A DNA stretch of 41,309 nucleotides, taken from Candidatus Cacconaster caballi (GTDB lineage: Bacteria; Bacteroidota; Bacteroidia; Bacteroidales; UBA932). Below are positions 27,134 through 36,992 of the stretch, one piece after another. Under the pieces are notes generated by a model. The model was not told the DNA's origin and ran no database searches. It worked only from the letters and a program-made list of their open reading frames with translations. A program made the translations under genes and the position numbers. Within the stretch, counting starts at the first letter, position 1, and each line of letters opens with the position of its first letter. Location of the stretch: positions 1-41,309 of the forward strand of contig JAGHST010000025.1 of assembly GCA_018065695.1 (NCBI GenBank), given 5' to 3'.

Positions 27134-28240
27134 ATGAAATATACAGTTTTTACAGAGAAGCACATCGCGCTGGGCGCAAAGATGGCTCCGTTCGCAGGCT
27201 TCAATATGCCTATTCAGTACACCAGCATCAATGAAGAACACGCCATCGTGCGTGAAGGAGTGGGAGTGTTCGACGTATCCCATATGGGTGAAATATGGGT
27301 GACAGGCCCGAAGGCGCTGCCTTTCATTCAATATGTATCTTCCAACGACGCATCGGTGCTCTTCCCGGGCAAGGCGCAGTATACCTGCTTCCCGAACGGA
27401 AAGGGAGGTATCGTGGACGATTTCATCGTATATTGCTTCAGTACGGAGAAGTATCTTCTTGCGGTCAATGCGGCGAACATCGAAAAAGACTGGAACCACC
27501 TCTGCAAATATGCTCCGTGCTTCGGCCTTGAACCGGGCAAGGATCTCGTGAACGCTTCCGATTCTACCTGCCAGCTCGCAATACAGGGTCCCAAGGCAAT
27601 GGAGACGATGCAGAAACTCTGCAAGGAGAACGTAACCGAGATGGAATACTATACCTTCAAGCAGATAGAGGTTGCCGGTATTCCTGACGCCATTTTCTCG
27701 ACTACCGGTTATACCGGAAGCGGCGGATGTGAAGTGTATGTTCCGAACGAGTATGGAGACAAGCTCTGGAAAGCCGTGTTTGAGGCCGGTGCAGAATTCG
27801 GCATCAAGCCGATAGGCCTCGGCGCTCGTGACACTCTCCGTCTGGAGATGGGTTTCTGCCTCTATGGCAACGATATTGACGATACGACATCTCCGCTCGA
27901 AGCCGGTCTCGGATGGATTACCAAATTCAACGACGTCAAGGGCGATTTCATAGACAAACAGTATCTTCTCGACCAGAAGGCCGCAGGCGTCAAACGCAAG
28001 CTTGTAGGTTTTGAACTTGTGGACCGCGGTATAGCACGCCACGAAATGCCTATCTGCGACGCTCAGGGAAACCGCATCGGCCACGTCACTTCCGGCACAA
28101 TGGGCCCGTCAGTCAAGAAAGCGGTTGGCATGGGTTATGTAGATGTACCTTACAACAAGGTTGACAGTGAGATTTTCATCGACGTACGTGGAAAACTTCT
28201 GAAGGCCGTGGTTGTAAAGACACCTTTTTACAAGAAATAG
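27134..28240 (+). CDS. gcvT: Aminomethyltransferase, glycine cleavage T protein
   Basis: The 368-residue protein transfers the aminomethyl carbon of glycine to tetrahydrofolate, releasing ammonia, as part of the glycine cleavage system. Typical features are [13 protein letters not shown] at the N-terminus, [23 protein letters not shown] and [17 protein letters not shown]. The gcvH and gcvP genes are not in the window. It is between the SPOR lipoprotein (7-base gap) and the M28-TonB gene (no gap). Confidence 0.95.
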   Translation: MKYTVFTEKHIALGAKMAPFAGFNMPIQYTSINEEHAIVREGVGVFDVSHMGEIWVTGPKALPFIQYVSSNDASVLFPGKAQYTCFPNGKGGIVDDFIVYCFSTEKYLLAVNAANIEKDWNHLCKYAPCFGLEPGKDLVNASDSTCQLAIQGPKAMETMQKLCKENVTEMEYYTFKQIEVAGIPDAIFSTTGYTGSGGCEVYVPNEYGDKLWKAVFEAGAEFGIKPIGLGARDTLRLEMGFCLYGNDIDDTTSPLEAGLGWITKFNDVKGDFIDKQYLLDQKAAGVKRKLVGFELVDRGIARHEMPICDAQGNRIGHVTSGTMGPSVKKAVGMGYVDVPYNKVDSEIFIDVRGKLLKAVVVKTPFYKK

Positions 28241-29557
28241 TTGAAGAAAATACTTTTTACACTTGCTTTATTCTGCGCTGTGGTCTGCACGGCGCAGAAT
28301 TTTAATGTCAGGACTCAACTTGCCCGTCACGTGATGCAGTTGTGCGACGAATCGCTTCTGGGCAGGGCTGCAGGCAGCGAAGGAGAGAGCGCGGCTGCGA
28401 AATACCTGTTTGAATCTCTCAGGGACGCCGGCGTCACGATGCTGACAGACGAGAGTGGACAGGACTTCAAGATGAATCTTCCCTCCGGGGAACTGTCATC
28501 CTGCAACATAGTAGGCGTGGTTGAGGGAAGCGACCGCAAACTTTGCGAAGAATATATTGTGGTGGGAGCTCATTTCGATCACCTCGGTTACAATCTTCTC
28601 GAACAGGACGGGGTGAAGACAAAGCAGATATTCAGCGGTGCTGACAGCGATGCCTCCGGTGTAGCCATTCTGATAGAACTTGCCCGTATGGTGGCGCAGT
28701 ACAAGGCTTTGTTCCCGCGCACAATCATATTTGTGGGCTTCGGAGCTTCAGAGAAAGGCAATGCCGGTTCATGGTATTTTGCCAACAGGGCCTTCGAGCA
28801 GATAGGTTCGGTAAAGGCTATGATAAACCTCGATATGCTCGGCCGCATCGGTGCTTCCAATCCGTTTCAGCTCTTTTCCCAGCTTTCGGGCCGTGATGCA
28901 GGATTTCTGCTGGAGAGAGCCCGCGAATATCCGGTTGTCCTGACACCTTCACTCGAAGTCACGGAAGTGGCTCCTTCGGACCATCTGCCTTTCTATGAAA
29001 AGCATATTCCGGTATTTTTCTTCACAACCGGAATGAAACGCGAATATCACACTCTGAAAGATACTCCCGAAAGTCTTTCCTATGGAGATATGGAAATGGA
29101 ATGCAACTACATCTATCATTTCCTTATGATGCTCTCCAGCGAGGATTCGCTTCCTTCCATTTCTCCTGAGGGAGAAGTAACGCGCGAGGTGAAGGCGGAA
29201 AAGGTATATTCTCCGGGCGACTGCGACAAGAAGCCGCAATTCTTCCACTCCGGCGAACTGCACTTCCTCCAGAATTGGGTTTACAAATATCTCAAATATC
29301 CTCAAAGTGCCGTGGAAGAGGGTGTGAGAGGCACGGTGACGGTAAGCTTCATTGTAGAGAAGGACGGCTCACTGACGGACGTTGCAATCGAGAGAAGTGT
29401 GGACCCGAGGCTTGATGACGAGGTTCTCCGCGTGGTCAATGTCTCTCCGAAGTGGATTCCCGGCCAGATAGGCGGCAAGAAAGTTCGCGTGCGTATGATT
29501 CTGCCGGTTGAATTCCGACTGTCAAGCAGCAAATCTTCCTTCGGAATCAAAAAATAA
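28241..29557 (+). CDS. Secreted M28-like peptidase domain fused to a TonB C-terminal domain
   Basis: The 438-residue protein begins at TTG 28241, directly after the gcvT stop; the signal peptide MKKILFTLALFCAVVCTAQ supports that start and no ATG fits. An M28 (aminopeptidase-type) domain spans about 25-300 and a TonB C-terminal domain about 335-425 (YPQSAVEEGVRGTVTV ... PVEF). Metal and catalytic positions kept are H111, D113, E171, D198 and H248. Two others look changed: the bridging Asp of GA-x-D-x-ASG is S136 (GADSDASG) and the general-base Glu of the EE pair is S170 (GASEKG). The protein may bind rather than cut substrate. It lacks the N-terminal membrane helix and Pro-rich region of true TonB. 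Confidence 0.85.
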   Translation: MKKILFTLALFCAVVCTAQNFNVRTQLARHVMQLCDESLLGRAAGSEGESAAAKYLFESLRDAGVTMLTDESGQDFKMNLPSGELSSCNIVGVVEGSDRKLCEEYIVVGAHFDHLGYNLLEQDGVKTKQIFSGADSDASGVAILIELARMVAQYKALFPRTIIFVGFGASEKGNAGSWYFANRAFEQIGSVKAMINLDMLGRIGASNPFQLFSQLSGRDAGFLLERAREYPVVLTPSLEVTEVAPSDHLPFYEKHIPVFFFTTGMKREYHTLKDTPESLSYGDMEMECNYIYHFLMMLSSEDSLPSISPEGEVTREVKAEKVYSPGDCDKKPQFFHSGELHFLQNWVYKYLKYPQSAVEEGVRGTVTVSFIVEKDGSLTDVAIERSVDPRLDDEVLRVVNVSPKWIPGQIGGKKVRVRMILPVEFRLSSSKSSFGIKK

Positions 29558-29559
29558 CG

Positions 29560-29567
29560 TATCTTTG
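29560..29567 (+). promoter_or_regulatory. -7 promoter box (TATCTTTG) for leuS
   Basis: TATCTTTG starts 3 bases after the M28-TonB stop codon and lies 25 bases before the leuS ATG. It gives leuS its own promoter. Confidence 0.65.
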
Positions 29568-29593
29568 CAAGATATGTTAAACATACCTTGCAA
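29565..29593 (+). repeat. Inverted repeat filling the leuS leader
   Basis: GCAAGATATGT (29567-29577) and ACATACCTTGC (29581-29591) are complementary at 10 of 11 positions, with a 3-base TAA loop; two more pairs extend outward (29565-29566 with 29592-29593). It spans from the -7 box to the start codon, so it could be an operator for a dimeric regulator or an RNA hairpin over the ribosome-binding region. Confidence 0.75.
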
Positions 29594-32307
29594 TGGATTA
29601 CAATTTTTTGGACATCGAGAAAAAATGGCAGGCCTATTGGGCTGAGCATCATACTTTCGAAGTAAAGACAGACCCTTCGAAACCTAAATACTACGTATTG
29701 GATATGTTTCCGTACCCGTCGGGTGCGGGACTTCACGTGGGCCATCCTCTTGGCTACATTGCAAGCGACATCTACAGCAGGTACAAACGCCTCAAGGGTT
29801 TCAATGTCCTGCATCCTATGGGATATGACGCATTCGGACTGCCTGCGGAGCAATATGCAATTCAGACAGGACAGCATCCCGCAATCACCACCAGAGACAA
29901 CATCGCCCGCTACCGTCAGCAGATGGACCGTATCGGCTTCTCATACGACTGGTCGCGTGAGGTGCGCACCTGTTCCCCTGAATACTACAAATGGACACAG
30001 TGGGCATTCATCCAGATGTTCAATCATTGGTATAACCCGGAAACAAACAAGGCGGAGCCTATCGATACACTTGTGGCTAGGTTCAAGGCGGAAGGCAGGT
30101 GGGATTCGCTTTCCGAAAAGCAACAGTCAGATCTTCTTATGAATTACCGCATTGCATATCAGGGAGAAACGGCTGTAAACTGGTGCCCTCAGCTCGGAAC
30201 TGTGCTGGCAAACGACGAGGTTAAGGAAGGGCTTTCCATTCGAGGCGGGTTCCCGGTAGAGCAGAAGAAGATGAAGCAGTGGCAGCTCAGGGTTTCGGCA
30301 TACAGCGAAAGGCTTCTTGCCGACCTCGACGGCCTTGATTGGACGGAGTCTCTCAAGGAGATGCAGCGGAACTGGATAGGCAAGAGCCAGGGCGCAGAAA
30401 TAGTTTTCAAAGTAAGCAACGGCTCCGAGGAGTATGATATGACCATATTCACAACCAGAGCTGACACGATATTCGGAGTTACCTTTATGGTGCTCGCACC
30501 TGAAAGCGAATGGGTGGATAAACTAACCACTGCGGAGCAGAAAGCCGCCGTCGAGGAGTATCTGCTTCAAGCAAAGAAGAAAACCGAACGTGAGCGCATA
30601 GCAGAAACCCGCAAATGCACCGGTGTGTTCTCCGGCTCATATGCAGTCAATCCCCTGACCGGCGACAAGGTCCCTGTATGGATATCGGAATATGTCCTTT
30701 CCGGTTATGGAACCGGAGCCATTATGGCCGTGCCGGCACACGACAGCCGTGACTACGCATTCGCACGCACTTTCAATCTTCCTATCATCCCGCTCATCGA
30801 AGGGTGTGACGTTTCGCAGGAGAGTTTCGACGCCAAGGAGGGAATTATGTGCAATTCGGGATTCCTGACCGGAATGAGCGTGAAAGAAGCTATTCCTGCC
30901 GCCATAGATTACGTGGAAAGCAAAGGCATAGGCAAGCGCAAGGTGAACTACCGTCTGCGTGATGCAATCTTCTCCCGCCAGCGCTACTGGGGAGAACCGT
31001 TCCCTATCTACTATAAAAACGGCATTCCGACACCTATGCCGCTGGATGCTCTGCCTCTCGAACTTCCTCAGGTGGACAAATTCCTTCCTACAGAGAGCGG
31101 AGAACCACCTCTGGCTCGCGCGAAAAACTGGACCTACGAGGGATGGCCGGTGGAAACAAGCACAATGCCCGGATTTGCCGGCAGCAGCGCATATTACCTG
31201 CGCTATATGGATCCGCACAACAATGAAGGCCTTGTCGGTCGTGAGGCAGACAATTATTGGCGCAACGTGGACCTCTATATCGGCGGTACAGAGCACGCAA
31301 CAGGACACCTCATATATGCCCGCTTCTGGAACAAGTTCCTCTACGACATCGGGTACGTGTGCGAGCAGGAACCGTTCAGAAAGCTTATCAATCAGGGTAT
31401 GATACAGGGGCGCAGCAACTTCGTGTACAGGGTGAAAAACACGAACAAATTTGTCTCTTACGCTCTCAAAGACCAGTATGATACCACTGAAATCCACGTG
31501 GATGTGAACATAGTTTCAAATGACAGGCTCGATACTGAGGCGTTCCGCAAATGGAGACCGGACTACGCAGATGCGGAGTTCATCCTTGAAGACGGAGAGT
31601 ATGTCTGCGGTTATGCCGTGGAGAAGATGAGCAAGTCGATGTTCAACGTGGTCAACCCCGACCTGGTCTGCGAAAAATACGGAGCCGACACGCTGCGTAT
31701 GTACGAAATGTTCCTCGGACCTCTGGAGCAGTCGAAACCTTGGGATACCAAGGGCATCGACGGCGTGCACCGTTTCCTTCGCAAGTTGTGGAGACTTTAT
31801 ACCGACTCCGAGAACAAATTCTGCATTTCCGAGGAAAAGGCCTCACCTGCAGAACTCAAGGTGCTGCACCGCCTGATAGGGAAGGCTCAGTCCGACATAG
31901 AGAATTTCTCTTTCAACACCACTGTCTCGGCTGCGATGATTGCTGTGAACGAACTCTCTGAACTCAAGTGCTGCAAGCGCGAGATTCTTGAGCCGCTCAT
32001 CATTGTCCTCAGCCCGTATGTCCCTCATATCGCTGAAGAGATATGGCAGCAGATGGGACACGGGGAGAGCATCTCCTTCGCCTCTTTCCCTGAGTATGTG
32101 GAGGCATATACTGCGGAAGACAGTGTGACCTATCCTGTTCAATTCAACGGCAAGATGCGCTTCACTCTCGATGTTGCCAAAACCGCCGACCGCACTGAGG
32201 TCGAAGCCGCTGTCAGGGCTAATCCTGCGACGGAAAAATATCTGCAGGGTGCCGCAATACGAAAAGTGATTGTCGTCCCGGGTAAAATAATAAACATTGT
32301 CTATTGA
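29593..32307 (+). CDS. leuS: Leucyl-tRNA synthetase
   Basis: This 904-residue class I synthetase charges tRNA-Leu. The HIGH motif is in [10 protein letters not shown], the editing (CP1) domain is marked by [12 protein letters not shown] and [15 protein letters not shown], and the KMSKS loop is [14 protein letters not shown]. An extra stretch of about 60 residues just before KMSKS ([15 protein letters not shown]...) appears in Bacteroidetes enzymes. It is longer than the E. coli enzyme (860) for that reason. The YitT-type gene starts one base after its stop (TGATATG). Confidence 0.97.
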   Translation: MDYNFLDIEKKWQAYWAEHHTFEVKTDPSKPKYYVLDMFPYPSGAGLHVGHPLGYIASDIYSRYKRLKGFNVLHPMGYDAFGLPAEQYAIQTGQHPAITTRDNIARYRQQMDRIGFSYDWSREVRTCSPEYYKWTQWAFIQMFNHWYNPETNKAEPIDTLVARFKAEGRWDSLSEKQQSDLLMNYRIAYQGETAVNWCPQLGTVLANDEVKEGLSIRGGFPVEQKKMKQWQLRVSAYSERLLADLDGLDWTESLKEMQRNWIGKSQGAEIVFKVSNGSEEYDMTIFTTRADTIFGVTFMVLAPESEWVDKLTTAEQKAAVEEYLLQAKKKTERERIAETRKCTGVFSGSYAVNPLTGDKVPVWISEYVLSGYGTGAIMAVPAHDSRDYAFARTFNLPIIPLIEGCDVSQESFDAKEGIMCNSGFLTGMSVKEAIPAAIDYVESKGIGKRKVNYRLRDAIFSRQRYWGEPFPIYYKNGIPTPMPLDALPLELPQVDKFLPTESGEPPLARAKNWTYEGWPVETSTMPGFAGSSAYYLRYMDPHNNEGLVGREADNYWRNVDLYIGGTEHATGHLIYARFWNKFLYDIGYVCEQEPFRKLINQGMIQGRSNFVYRVKNTNKFVSYALKDQYDTTEIHVDVNIVSNDRLDTEAFRKWRPDYADAEFILEDGEYVCGYAVEKMSKSMFNVVNPDLVCEKYGADTLRMYEMFLGPLEQSKPWDTKGIDGVHRFLRKLWRLYTDSENKFCISEEKASPAELKVLHRLIGKAQSDIENFSFNTTVSAAMIAVNELSELKCCKREILEPLIIVLSPYVPHIAEEIWQQMGHGESISFASFPEYVEAYTAEDSVTYPVQFNGKMRFTLDVAKTADRTEVEAAVRANPATEKYLQGAAIRKVIVVPGKIINIVY

Positions 32308-32308
32308 T

Positions 32309-33205
32309 ATGAATTCCAAGAAAATATTTTCCTCAATCAAGTCCTACGCGATAATAACGCTGGGCCTGATTATCTATACCACGGCCTGGACCGTCTTCAT
32401 TATTCCTAACGGATTGGTGGGAGGCGGCATAACCGGTATTTCCGCCATCATCCAGTACTGCACGGGGTTTCCTGTCAGTTACTCGTATTTTCTGCTAAAC
32501 GCAGTCCTCCTGCTTATCGCCTTGAAGGTGCTCGGATACGGATTCGGAGTCAAGACTATTTTTGCTATGGTGGTGACCACCATTCTGTTGAAGGTGATGC
32601 CTGCCCTTATTCAGCCTGAATTTATCGAGGAAATCGCCTTGCGCAACGGAAGGCTGGTTTGCGCCATAATCGGCGGCGGTCTGTCCGGATTCGGAGTGTC
32701 ACTCACTTTCGGCCAGGGCGGAAGCAGCGGCGGTACGGACATAATTGCCCTTATGATTAACAAATACAGAGCGATTTCTCCCGGAAAGATAATTTTATAT
32801 ATCGATATTTTCATAATAGCCTCTTCACTGATCACCCCGGGAGACGGTACTTGGGCCAGCAGAATAGCCACCGTTATATACGGTTATGTAACAGCCGGAG
32901 TATTCAGTGTAACAATGGACATAGTGACCTCCGGAAGCAAGCAGTCCGTACAAATCTTTATTTTTTCAAAAAAACATGTACAGATTGCCGACCGCATTTC
33001 CTCTCAAATGCACAGAGGAGTGACCGTACTCGACGGACAGGGCTGGTACACGAAAGAGCAGTCCCGGATTTTGATGGTAATCACACGCAAGACCGATACG
33101 AACAGTATCCTTAACCTCATCAAAGAGGAAGATCCTCAAGCATTTATATCTGTCGGATCCGTGATGGGAGTCTATGGAAAAGGCTTCGAGCAAATTAAAA
33201 AATAG
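32309..33205 (+). CDS. YitT family membrane protein (DUF161/DUF2179)
   Basis: The 298-residue protein has about five or six transmembrane helices in its first 215 residues, with Gly-rich signature segments GGGITGISAI and GQGGSSGGTDIIA, and a cytoplasmic DUF2179 domain at the C-terminus (about 220-298; ILMVITRKTDTNSILNLI). YitT proteins are widespread; the substrate or function is not known for most. I chose ATG 32309 because it follows leuS by one base and starts the family sequence. A terminator follows. Confidence 0.9.
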   Translation: MNSKKIFSSIKSYAIITLGLIIYTTAWTVFIIPNGLVGGGITGISAIIQYCTGFPVSYSYFLLNAVLLLIALKVLGYGFGVKTIFAMVVTTILLKVMPALIQPEFIEEIALRNGRLVCAIIGGGLSGFGVSLTFGQGGSSGGTDIIALMINKYRAISPGKIILYIDIFIIASSLITPGDGTWASRIATVIYGYVTAGVFSVTMDIVTSGSKQSVQIFIFSKKHVQIADRISSQMHRGVTVLDGQGWYTKEQSRILMVITRKTDTNSILNLIKEEDPQAFISVGSVMGVYGKGFEQIKK

Positions 33206-33223
33206 CAAGGATTATCTGTAATT

Positions 33224-33263
33224 AATGCCGGTTATGTCAGTTTTTTGGCATCCGGCATTTTTT
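33224..33263 (+). terminator. Intrinsic terminator after the YitT gene
   Basis: AATGCCGG (33224-33231) pairs with CCGGCATT (33252-33259) around a 20-base loop, followed by a T-run. It ends the leuS transcript. Confidence 0.8.
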
Positions 33264-33292
33264 GTTGTTCCTTCGTAACAAATCATTCGCCT

Positions 33293-33829
33293 ATGAATTA
33301 TTTGTTACTTTCACTGACTGTTGGCTTGACAGTGGCACTTGCCGCAGTGTCAATTGTATCAATCATCCGCAACAGAAAAACTATGGAAGCTCTGAGAGAG
33401 GCCATAGGAGCAAAGACAGGAGCCGCTTCCGGAGAAGACGGCAGAGTTCTGGAGGAGAATCTGCCCAACCTCAAGGATAGGGAACTGGTGGATTTGAAAG
33501 ACCGCCTCATAGACCTTTTCGAACGTGAAAAGTTATACCGCAATCCCGATATAAGAGTGGGGGACATAGCGGCGAGGCTTTACACCAACAAAAGTTATCT
33601 TGCCCAGGCCATACGCCTGAAGACGAACAGGAACTTCTGCCAGCTGGTACACAGTTTCCGCGTAAAGGATGCGATGCATCTCTATGAGGACAATCCAGAC
33701 CTTTCCATCAAACAACTTTCCAAGATGGTAGGATTCAATTCAATGACAACCTTCAATTCGGCTTTCAGCCGGATAACCGGCTTCACTCCGGCAGAGTGGT
33801 GCCGGGAGTGTAAAAAGAAGAAACAGTGA
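33293..33829 (+). CDS. AraC-type DNA-binding protein with N-terminal membrane helix
   Basis: The 178-residue protein has one transmembrane helix (about 3-24, LLLSLTVGLTVALAAVSIVS), a charged linker with a short coiled-coil look (about 25-72), and a full AraC-type DNA-binding domain with two helix-turn-helix units (about 75-172; VGDIAARLYTNKSYLAQAI and IKQLSKMVGFNSMTTFNSAF ... GFTPAEW). It resembles the C-terminal half of larger Bacteroidetes regulators with periplasmic TPR sensor, membrane helix and AraC domain, but no sensor is present. ATG 33293 is just behind the terminator. The next AraC gene starts by overlap (TGATG). Confidence 0.87.
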   Translation: MNYLLLSLTVGLTVALAAVSIVSIIRNRKTMEALREAIGAKTGAASGEDGRVLEENLPNLKDRELVDLKDRLIDLFEREKLYRNPDIRVGDIAARLYTNKSYLAQAIRLKTNRNFCQLVHSFRVKDAMHLYEDNPDLSIKQLSKMVGFNSMTTFNSAFSRITGFTPAEWCRECKKKKQ

Positions 33830-34179
33830 TGAGCTACGATGAGATCAACTGTCTGTATGACAGAATGAAATCCTATATGGTCAGCACTTCTGCATATCTG
33901 GATGAAGATTACACGCGGGAAGATATGGCGAAAGCCCTCAACACCAATCGCACCTATCTGACCGAGGCTCTGCGTTGCAAACATCTTACTTTCTACCGCT
34001 TCGTGAATTCATACAGAGCGCAGTATGCAATAGAGCTGCTGACGAGGAAGCCGGCTTCCAGCGTAGAGGATATCGCTTTCTTGAGCGGCTTCAGGACAGC
34101 CCGTGCAATGAACCGCTACATAAAACAAAGCGCAGGCCTGTCGGCCCGCGCTTTGCGTAACAGAATAACTGGTGATTGA
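33829..34179 (+). CDS. Small AraC-type DNA-binding protein
   Basis: The 116-residue protein is almost only an AraC-type DNA-binding domain (about 17-112): first helix-turn-helix REDMAKALNTNRTYLTEAL, second VEDIAFLSGFRTARAMNRYI with the closing SAGLSARALRN. It has no sensor or membrane part. Its start codon shares one base with the stop of the preceding AraC gene, so the two are translated together and could act as a pair or heterodimer (inference). Its stop faces the aspA stop with one base between. Confidence 0.82.
   Translation: MSYDEINCLYDRMKSYMVSTSAYLDEDYTREDMAKALNTNRTYLTEALRCKHLTFYRFVNSYRAQYAIELLTRKPASSVEDIAFLSGFRTARAMNRYIKQSAGLSARALRNRITGD
34122..34154 (-). terminator. Probable terminator of aspA, inside the end of the small AraC gene
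   Basis: AAAGCGC plus GGCC (34127-34138) pair with GGCC plus GCGCTTT (34143-34154). On the minus strand the hairpin is followed by GTTTTA, a weak T-run, 27 bases beyond the aspA stop. Confidence 0.5.
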
Positions 34180-34180
34180 A

Positions 34181-35611
34181 CTAGAGTTCCACCTTGGTCG
34201 GTTTGACCATATTCTTAGGGTTGAGGATCTTGTCGAGCTGAACTTTTGTGAGGAGCTTCTTGGCAAGAACCAGATCATAGACGCTGCCGCCTGTTGCAAG
34301 GGCTTCCTTTGCCACTTCCGTGCATGCTGCATAGCCGATGTAAGGCTTGAGCGCTGTCACTATGCCTATGCTGTGCTCTGCAAGTTCCTTGCAGTGTTCC
34401 TTGTTGGCCGTGATACCTTCCACGCATTCAATACGGAGAGTTTCAAGCACTCTTGCCATCCAGGTCATTGATTCGACGAGGCTTTCAACCAGCACCGGCT
34501 CCATTACGTTAAGTTCGAGCTGGGCTGCTTCTGAAGCCATTGTGATGCAGGTGTCGTTTCCGATAACCTTGAAACATACCTGATTGGTAACCTCAGGAAT
34601 GACAGGATTCACTTTACCCGGCATAATTGAGGAACCCGGCTGCTTCGGAGGAAGATTGATTTCTGCGATGCCTGTGCGAGGACCTGAAGAAAGCAGACGG
34701 AGGTCGTTGCAAATCTTGGAGATGCGGATTGCGATGTTCTTGAGTTCTGAGTGATAGTTGACCATACAGGAAGTGTCGTTGGTTGCTTCCACAAGGTCCT
34801 TTGCAAGAGAAATCTTCCAGCCTGAGATCTTCTTGATATGTTTTGTGCAAGCCTCTGCATAGCCCGGTTCTGATGTGATGCCGGTGCCGATGGCAGTGGC
34901 GCCCATATTGATTACAAGGAAGTCCTGAGCTGCGGCATCGAGCTTCTTCATTTCAGTTTCCACTGCAGTTGCGAATGCGCCGAAAGTCTGGCCGAGGGTC
35001 ATAGGTACTGCATCCTGAAGCTGGGTGCGTCCCATCTTTATGATTGATGCGAACTGACGCTGTTTTGCCCTGAAAGCTTTTGCAAGATCCTTGAGCGATT
35101 TCATCACGTCGTCGTGAATCATATAGAGGCCGAGGTGCATAGCTGTAGGGTATGCATCGTTGGTGGACTGAGCCATATTGACGTGGTCGTTCGGATGGAT
35201 GAACTTGTATTCTCCGTGCTTCTTGCCGATGATTTCGAGCGCGCGGTTTGCAATCACTTCATTGGCGTTCATGTTGGCGGATGTGCCGGCACCTCCCTGA
35301 ATCATGTCTATTGGGAACATTTCAGTGTGCTTACCTTCCATAAGCTCCTTGCAGGCAGCTACAACGGCATCCTTTATCTCTTTGCTTACGAGACCGAGTT
35401 CGTAGTTCGCCAGTATGGCACCCATCTTTACGATGCCGAAGGCCTTTACGAATTCAACGTGGTCTCCGAGAAGGTTGCGGCTGATGTCGAAGTTTTCGAT
35501 GCAGCGGAGAGTCTGTACTCCGAAGAGAGCTTCCTGTGGAACTTCCTTGTCGCCCAGAAGGTCGTGTTCGGATCTTGTTTTGCCTGATGTTTTGAAAGAG
35601 TAATTGATCAT
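34181..35611 (-). CDS. aspA: Aspartate ammonia-lyase
   Basis: The 476-residue enzyme splits aspartate into fumarate and ammonia. It belongs to the fumarase II/aspartase superfamily; the mobile signature loop is GSSIMPGKVNP. Aspartase rather than class II fumarase is favoured by the N-terminal EHDLLGDKEVP and QGGAGTSANMNANEV segments and the separate class I fumarase in this window. By making fumarate it could feed fumarate reduction in an anaerobe. It lies 30 bases downstream of trkA with no promoter box seen, so probably in the folE-trkA transcript. Confidence 0.93.
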   Translation of the reverse strand: MINYSFKTSGKTRSEHDLLGDKEVPQEALFGVQTLRCIENFDISRNLLGDHVEFVKAFGIVKMGAILANYELGLVSKEIKDAVVAACKELMEGKHTEMFPIDMIQGGAGTSANMNANEVIANRALEIIGKKHGEYKFIHPNDHVNMAQSTNDAYPTAMHLGLYMIHDDVMKSLKDLAKAFRAKQRQFASIIKMGRTQLQDAVPMTLGQTFGAFATAVETEMKKLDAAAQDFLVINMGATAIGTGITSEPGYAEACTKHIKKISGWKISLAKDLVEATNDTSCMVNYHSELKNIAIRISKICNDLRLLSSGPRTGIAEINLPPKQPGSSIMPGKVNPVIPEVTNQVCFKVIGNDTCITMASEAAQLELNVMEPVLVESLVESMTWMARVLETLRIECVEGITANKEHCKELAEHSIGIVTALKPYIGYAACTEVAKEALATGGSVYDLVLAKKLLTKVQLDKILNPKNMVKPTKVEL

Positions 35612-35641
35612 AATGTAGTTTGATATTGATTGAAATAATTG

Positions 35642-36991
35642 TTATACAAAGAATTTTTCGACTTTTTTCAATGTGTGCGGCAGAGCGAAGACTGCGACTC
35701 TGTCGTATGCCTGGATACAGGTGTTGCCTACGGCTATCCGGGCTTCATTGCCCCTGACAATGCCGCCAATGACCACTCCTTCCGGGAAATGAAGGTCCCG
35801 AATCGGGGCTTTGGTGACCGGACTGTCAGGATTTGCGATATATTCTATTACCTCTGCGTCAGTTCCGTTGAGAACTTTCACGATTCGTACCTTGCTGTTG
35901 AACGTAAAGCGGAATATTCTTCCTGCAGTAATCACTTTCTTGTTTATGACAGAGTCCACGCCCATTTCTTCCGCAAGCCTGATGTACTCGATGTTCTCCA
36001 CCTCGGCTATGGTTTTCGCCACACCCATCTTCTTGGCTGCAACACAGGCAAGAATATTCGTCTCCGAACTGGAGGTTACTGCCACGAAAGCATCGCAGGT
36101 CTTGACGTCCTCTTCATAGAGGAAGTCGGAATTGCGTCCGTCTCCGTTGATTACAAGCGTGCGGTTCAGGGTTTCCGAAAGATTCTCGCAACGGGCTTTG
36201 TCGATTTCAATGATTTTGACGAATTCGGCTTCCTTCTCGAACTCCTTTGCCACAGCGGCGCCGATGCGGCCTCCTCCGAGAATGGTCAGCCTTTTGACTT
36301 CCACGTAAGGTTTCCCTGTCATTGCCATCAAATCTTTGACGGCTTCCTGGCGGGTTATGACAAAGAGAAGATCGCCTTTCTTGAAGAGGGTGTCGCGGGT
36401 AGGGATGATGGTTTCATCTCCACGTGATATGGCGACGGTCCTGAAAGGAAGTTCGCCTTCAGGATATTTGAAATCTCCCAACGGTTTGTTCACCACCGGA
36501 GAAGATTCGTTCAGGCGGAAAACCACCAGTTGAAGCTTTCCCTTGGCGAAGTCCATATATTCGGAAACGTCGGACTGGTTGAGCAGTGTCAGGATTTCAT
36601 CTGCGGCTATCTTTTCGGGATAGAAAAGGAGGTCGATGCCCATTTGCGTGAACATCGTCTTGTTTCCTGCATCAAGATATTCAGCGTTGTTGATTCGTGC
36701 GGTTACTTTCTTGGCGCCCATCTGCTTGGCGAGGATTGCGCAGACAATGTTGACATCCTGGTCCTTTGCCGGAAATACCGCCACAAACAGGTCTGCCTTG
36801 TCGGTGCCGGCAGCACGCATCACTTCAATTGAAGTGGGGTTGCCGTGTACGGTAACGACATCCATACTCTCGCTTACGAATGCAAGTCTTTCCTCCGAGT
36901 CGTCGATTATGGTGATGTCGTGGTATCCCTCGCTGAGCATTTTGGCCAGATGGCTTCCTACTTCTCCGGCTCCGGCAATTACAATTTTCAT
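35642..36991 (-). CDS. trkA: Potassium uptake regulator TrkA
   Basis: The 449-residue protein is the cytoplasmic regulatory subunit of the Trk potassium system. It carries two repeats of NAD-binding RCK_N plus RCK_C: dinucleotide loops GAGEVGSHLAKML (7-19) and GGGRIGAAVAKEF (about 238-250), each followed by a smaller C domain. The membrane partner TrkH is not in the window. It follows folE by one base (TGATATG), a tight link between a folate enzyme and an ion regulator that has no evident logic. Confidence 0.95.
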   Translation of the reverse strand: MKIVIAGAGEVGSHLAKMLSEGYHDITIIDDSEERLAFVSESMDVVTVHGNPTSIEVMRAAGTDKADLFVAVFPAKDQDVNIVCAILAKQMGAKKVTARINNAEYLDAGNKTMFTQMGIDLLFYPEKIAADEILTLLNQSDVSEYMDFAKGKLQLVVFRLNESSPVVNKPLGDFKYPEGELPFRTVAISRGDETIIPTRDTLFKKGDLLFVITRQEAVKDLMAMTGKPYVEVKRLTILGGGRIGAAVAKEFEKEAEFVKIIEIDKARCENLSETLNRTLVINGDGRNSDFLYEEDVKTCDAFVAVTSSSETNILACVAAKKMGVAKTIAEVENIEYIRLAEEMGVDSVINKKVITAGRIFRFTFNSKVRIVKVLNGTDAEVIEYIANPDSPVTKAPIRDLHFPEGVVIGGIVRGNEARIAVGNTCIQAYDRVAVFALPHTLKKVEKFFV

Positions 36992-36992
36992 A

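Noticed and set aside
26984-28084. A 366-codon open frame on the minus strand over gcvT
   Set aside because: It lies wholly opposite gcvT (and the end of the SPOR gene), has no recognisable domain and no promoter box, and mirrors the codon bias of the plus-strand genes.
29560-29593. T-box riboswitch in front of leuS
   Set aside because: The leader is only about 25 bases, too short for a T-box, and there is no specifier loop or terminator; only the inverted repeat is present.
30637-31497. A 286-codon open frame opposite leuS
   Set aside because: It covers the LeuRS catalytic region in antisense and shows no family features.
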